Shown here: positions 5,432 to 8,092 of the stretch, in pieces | Layout: the number at the start of each line of letters is the position of its first letter | How positions within the stretch are numbered: position 1 is the first letter of the stretch | DNA from: Maritimibacter sp. | Lineage (GTDB): Bacteria > Pseudomonadota > Alphaproteobacteria > Rhodobacterales > Rhodobacteraceae | Assembly: GCA_020441225.1 (NCBI GenBank) | Contig: JAGRMP010000033.1 | Coordinates: 1-8,092 of the forward strand | Direction of reading: 5' to 3' | Length of the DNA: 8,092 nucleotides | Position numbers and translations under genes: made by a program | Notes under the pieces: generated by a model | Seen by the model: the letters and a program-made list of their open reading frames with translations, nothing else | Told to the model about the DNA's origin: nothing | Database searches by the model: none

Positions 5432-6951
5432 CAATGGACGATCAGGCTCTCGCCGGTCATTTCTTCGGGCTGTTCCAGCCCCATGAGCTCGAGCAGCGAC
5501 GGCGCAAGGTCGCACAGCTTGCCGTCGCGCAAGCTCACCCCTTCCGGCCCGCCGTACATCACCACTGGCACCAGGTTGGTGGTATGCGCGGTGTGGGGCC
5601 CGCCGGTCACCGGGTCGACCATGGTCTCGCAATTGCCGTGGTCGGCAGTGACAATCACCGCACCGCCCACCTTTTCCAGCGCCTCGATGGCACGTCCGAG
5701 CTGGATATCGACCGTCTCGACCGCCTTGATCGCGGCTTCGAGCACACCGGTATGTCCCACCATGTCGGGGTTGGCAAAGTTGATGACGATCAGGTCATAC
5801 TGCTCTTCGATCGCCTCGACGAGCTTGTCGCCCACTTCCGCCGCGCTCATCTCCGGCTGCAGATCGTAGGTGGCCACCTTGGGCGAGGGCGCCATGTAGC
5901 GGTCTTCGCCCTCTTCGGGCTCTTCCTTGCCGCCGTTGAGGAAGAAGGTGACATGCGGATATTTCTCGGTCTCGGCAAGGCGGAACTGCCTGAGCCCCTT
6001 CTGCGCCACCCAGCTTCCCAGCGTGTTGACGATGTCGCGCGGCGGGAAAACCGTGGTCATATGCGCGTTGTGCCGGGTCGAATATTCGACCATCCCGAGC
6101 AGGCCCGAAAGCTTGGGCCGCGTGCCCACATCAAATTCGGAAAACCCGGGCTCGCCGATGGCGCGCAGGATCTCGCGCGCCCGGTCGGCGCGGAAGTTGA
6201 TGCAGAACACGCCGTCCTTGTCATGAATGCCGGTGTGGCCGCCGATCACGGTCGGCTGGATGAACTCGTCGGTCTCGCCGCGCTCGTAGGCCTTGGCCAC
6301 TGCCGCATCGACCGATTTCGCGGTCTCGCCCATCGCCTTGACCATCGCGTCATAGGCGCGTTGCACCCGCTCCCAGCGGTTGTCGCGGTCCATCGCGTAG
6401 TAACGCCCGATCACCGTGACCACCTCGGCGCCCTTCGGCAGATCGGCCTGGAACTTGGCCAGCGTCTCGCGCGCCGATTGCGGCGGCACGTCGCGCCCGT
6501 CGGTCAGCGCGTGGATCTTCACAGGTACGCCCGCCGCGGTGATCGCCTTGGCCGCCGCGACGATGTGGTCCTGGTGCGCATGCACGCCGCCGGGGCTCGT
6601 GAGGCCGAACAGATGCGCGTCGCCTCCCGCTTTCTTGACGTCGGCGATGAACTGGACGAGCGCCTCCTGCGTCGGAAAATCGCCGTCCTCGATCGAAAGG
6701 TCGATCTGCCCGAGGTCCATCGCCACGACCCGGCCGGCGCCGATATTGGTGTGGCCGACCTCGGAATTGCCCATCTGCCCGTCGGGCAGCCCGACGGCGC
6801 GGCCATCGGTCTTGAGCGTCGCATGCGGGCAGGTAGCGATCAGTCTGTCGAAATTCGGTTTGTTCGCGAGTTTCACGGCGTTGTTTTCGCGCTCTTCGCG
6901 AATTCCGAAACCATCGAGAATGCACAGGACGACGGGCTTGGGCGTGGACAT
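5431..6951 (-). CDS. gpmI: 2,3-bisphosphoglycerate-independent phosphoglycerate mutase
   Basis: GpmI interconverts 3- and 2-phosphoglycerate in cytoplasmic glycolysis and gluconeogenesis, using two metal ions (usually manganese) and a phosphoserine intermediate. The 506-residue length fits the family (about 510-515). Visible motifs in order: metal-binding ILDGFG (Asp13); GNSEVGHTNIGAGR with nucleophile Ser63; HAHQDH (124-129); LTDGRDVPP (149-157); the substrate-binding GRYYAMDRDNRW (182-193); NFRADRARE (252-260); NFANPDMVGHTG (391-402, metal-binding Asp396 and His400); and TADHGNCE (435-442). All expected catalytic residues appear intact. ATG 6951 gives the standard MSTPKPVVLCILDGFG start, with GGAG (6963-6960 on the minus strand) eight bases upstream. 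A longer in-frame start at 7032 would add 27 residues without family similarity. It is the first gene of the leftward operon and overlaps envC by one base. Confidence 0.97.
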   Translation of the reverse strand: MSTPKPVVLCILDGFGIREERENNAVKLANKPNFDRLIATCPHATLKTDGRAVGLPDGQMGNSEVGHTNIGAGRVVAMDLGQIDLSIEDGDFPTQEALVQFIADVKKAGGDAHLFGLTSPGGVHAHQDHIVAAAKAITAAGVPVKIHALTDGRDVPPQSARETLAKFQADLPKGAEVVTVIGRYYAMDRDNRWERVQRAYDAMVKAMGETAKSVDAAVAKAYERGETDEFIQPTVIGGHTGIHDKDGVFCINFRADRAREILRAIGEPGFSEFDVGTRPKLSGLLGMVEYSTRHNAHMTTVFPPRDIVNTLGSWVAQKGLRQFRLAETEKYPHVTFFLNGGKEEPEEGEDRYMAPSPKVATYDLQPEMSAAEVGDKLVEAIEEQYDLIVINFANPDMVGHTGVLEAAIKAVETVDIQLGRAIEALEKVGGAVIVTADHGNCETMVDPVTGGPHTAHTTNLVPVVMYGGPEGVSLRDGKLCDLAPSLLELMGLEQPEEMTGESLIVH

Positions 6952-6979
6952 GGGGCGTGCTCCATTTGCTGTCGGCCCC

Positions 6980-7008
6980 TTACTAGTCCTCTGGGCCCCC
7001 GGGAGCAA
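6980..7008 (-). promoter_or_regulatory. Weak promoter candidate for the gpmI operon
   Basis: On the minus strand TTGCTC (7008-7003) and TAGTAA (6985-6980) are separated by 17 bases, 29 bases upstream of the gpmI start. Each element matches consensus at only about three of six positions, so the call rests mostly on location and spacing. The surrounding 140-base divergent gap (6952-7091) has no better pair on either strand. Confidence 0.2.
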
Positions 7009-7091
7009 TCGGTGGGGTACGGTTACGGCCATTTCCCCGGTGACACCGCCGGACAGGCATGAAAAGGTCCGCCGAAACGAAAGGACCCCCC

Positions 7092-7478
7092 ATGACTGTC
7101 ACCGAGCTCTGTAACGCCTACCTCGCCGGTCTCGACGCGGGCGATCTCGACGCGGTTCTGGCCCTGTTCGCGCCCGGGGCCGAAGTCGTCTCGCCGCTCT
7201 ACGGCACGATGCCGGCGCGCGATTTCTATGCCGCGTTGTTTGCCGATACCGAGGCGTCGGACACGACCCTTCTCAACATTTTCGACAGTTCCGACAACGG
7301 CGGCGCGGTGGCGCTGCATTTCCGCTACGGCTGGACCCTCGCCGACGGCACCCCGGTTGCTTTCGAAGTGGTCGACGTGATCGAGCTGACCCGGGCGCGT
7401 GACGCTTTCGCCAAGCTCACCATCATCTACGACACCGCCCCCTTGCGCAGCGACTGGGCGACGGTCCACAACGGGTGA
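7092..7478 (+). CDS. Small NTF2-like (SnoaL-type) domain protein
   Basis: This is a 128-residue soluble protein with the pattern of the NTF2-like/SnoaL superfamily. An N-terminal helical pair, [27 protein letters not shown], leads into the typical [19 protein letters not shown] segment (32-50). Alternating beta-strands [25 protein letters not shown] and [15 protein letters not shown] follow. These cone-shaped folds bind small ligands or catalyse varied reactions, and this family is annotated only as nuclear transport factor 2 family protein. The pattern [11 protein letters not shown] is common at the end of SnoaL-like proteins. I cannot assign a substrate. ATG 7092 was chosen because AAAGGA (7080-7085) is six bases upstream; an in-frame ATG at 7059 lacks a site. 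It reads divergently from gpmI and ends 20 bp before the preferred rppH start, so it is probably the first gene of an operon with rppH. Confidence 0.85.
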   Translation: MTVTELCNAYLAGLDAGDLDAVLALFAPGAEVVSPLYGTMPARDFYAALFADTEASDTTLLNIFDSSDNGGAVALHFRYGWTLADGTPVAFEVVDVIELTRARDAFAKLTIIYDTAPLRSDWATVHNG

Positions 7479-7498
7479 ACGTTTACGAGGACGGCCAG

Positions 7499-7996
7499 AT
7501 GACCCCGGAAGAGATCGCCAAACTGCCCTATCGCAAGAATGTCGGCATCATGCTCGCCAATGCGGACGGCAAGGTCTGGGTCGGACAGCGGCTCGACGCG
7601 ATGCGGCTCGGCACCGGCGAGACTGCCTGGCAGATGCCGCAAGGCGGGATCGACAAGGGTGAGAAACCCAAGGCCGCCGCGCTGCGCGAGCTGGAAGAAG
7701 AGATCGGCGTCGGCCCCGATCTGGTGACCGTCGAGGCCAAGCTCTCCGACTGGGTCACCTACGATCTGCCGCACGAGGTGGTGCCGCGGATCTGGAAGGG
7801 GCGCTATCGGGGCCAGAAACAGCGCTGGTTCCTGTTGCGCTTCCACGGGCGGGACGACCAGATCACGATCGAGACCGAAACGCCTGAGTTTCGCGAATGG
7901 CGCTGGATCGCGCCGGGCGACATGCTGGAACGGATCGTGCCGTTCAAACGCGACGTCTACGCCCGCGTGCTCGAAGAATTTGGACCGAAGATATGA
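7499..7996 (+). CDS. rppH: RNA 5'-pyrophosphohydrolase RppH (Nudix)
   Basis: RppH removes pyrophosphate from the 5' end of triphosphorylated or diphosphorylated transcripts, leaving a monophosphate that stimulates RNase E-type decay. The 165-residue protein opens with [20 protein letters not shown], the usual RppH N-terminus. [10 protein letters not shown] leads into a complete Nudix box GX5EX7REUXEEXGU (Gly49 to Val71, including REL at 63-65 and metal-binding Glu67 and Glu68). [16 protein letters not shown] (100-115) and EFREWRWI (130-137) are further family signatures; the long N-terminal insertion of unrelated Nudix enzymes is absent. ATG 7499 was chosen because GAGG (7487-7490) lies eight bases upstream and it gives the family length. 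A GTG at 7475 overlaps the stop of the preceding gene (GTGA) and would add eight residues, so it remains possible. The stop overlaps the next gene's ATG (ATGA, 7993-7996), indicating translational coupling. Confidence 0.96.
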   Translation: MTPEEIAKLPYRKNVGIMLANADGKVWVGQRLDAMRLGTGETAWQMPQGGIDKGEKPKAAALRELEEEIGVGPDLVTVEAKLSDWVTYDLPHEVVPRIWKGRYRGQKQRWFLLRFHGRDDQITIETETPEFREWRWIAPGDMLERIVPFKRDVYARVLEEFGPKI

Positions 7997-8092
7997 AGCA
8001 GATCGCATTTGCACTGGCATTTTGCGCGGCGTTAGAGCCTGTTTCGGCGCTGGCGCTCTCCTGCGCACCCTGGAGCCCCGAACAGGCCTTCG
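7993..8092 (+). CDS. Exported hypothetical protein, 5' part only
   Basis: Thirty-three codons are visible before the window ends. They begin [20 protein letters not shown] and continue [13 protein letters not shown]. The start has a lysine, a hydrophobic core and small residues (VSALA) suitable for signal peptidase I, so the product is predicted to be exported. A cysteine follows soon after the presumed cleavage site, but the surrounding residues (ALALSC) do not fit a lipobox as well as a standard site. The ATG overlaps the rppH stop as ATGA, which supports both the start and membership of the same operon. The function cannot be judged from this fragment. Confidence 0.7.
   Translation, partial: MKQIAFALAFCAALEPVSALALSCAPWSPEQAF

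Noticed and set aside
4202..5869. A 555-codon plus-strand frame opposite envC and part of gpmI.
   Set aside because: It spans two well-supported minus-strand genes, lacks recognisable domains and has no convincing ribosome site.
5434..7062. A 542-codon plus-strand frame opposite gpmI.
   Set aside because: Its extent almost mirrors gpmI, whose catalytic motifs are all present on the minus strand. The sequence is low-complexity Arg/His/Asp.
6952..7091. N-terminal extension of GpmI to 7032 and of the NTF2-like protein to 7059.
   Set aside because: The added residues lack family similarity, and good ribosome sites (GGAG for gpmI, AAAGGA for the NTF2-like gene) point to the shorter starts.

Overview
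The window is high-G+C bacterial chromosome with strong G/C bias at third codon positions. Protein sequences and gene neighbourhood suggest an alphaproteobacterium, probably a Rhodobacterales (Rhodobacteraceae or Roseobacteraceae) member. This is inferred from the gene set and the alphaproteobacterial style of the EnvC, RsfS and RppH homologues; no marker RNA gene is present. I see no tRNA, rRNA, insertion sequence, prophage, CRISPR array or toxin-antitoxin module. It reads as housekeeping chromosome rather than an accessory island.

Layout. Positions 1-202 hold no gene I recognise, only a doubtful 28-codon frame on the minus strand. A rightward block follows: an MscS-family mechanosensitive channel (203-1615), then, after a leader with a promoter candidate and a possible upstream ORF, the ribosome-related pair rsfS (1778-2146) and rlmH (2146-2616), which overlap by one base. 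A 305-bp gap between convergent genes (2617-2921) contains several palindromes, a perfect CtrA-type TTAA-N7-TTAA box and the intrinsic terminator of the leftward operon. That operon, read from right to left, is gpmI (6951-5431), envC (5431-4283) and ctpA (4262-2922). Its genes overlap or lie 20 bp apart, and it ends at the terminator at 2870-2898. Divergent from gpmI is a second rightward cluster: a small NTF2/SnoaL-like protein (7092-7478), rppH (7499-7996) and the start of an exported protein (from 7993) that runs off the window.

How the genes work together. rsfS and rlmH both act on the 50S ribosomal subunit: RsfS blocks subunit joining through uL14, and RlmH methylates a 23S rRNA pseudouridine. 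gpmI is a glycolytic mutase coupled to two envelope genes: an EnvC-type activator whose LytM domain has lost its zinc ligands, and a PDZ-bearing carboxy-terminal processing protease. rppH starts 5'-end-dependent mRNA decay. No novel multi-gene system is evident. The most unexplained DNA is the rsfS leader and the palindrome-rich convergent gap, where a short AT-richer minus-strand frame may or may not be a gene.
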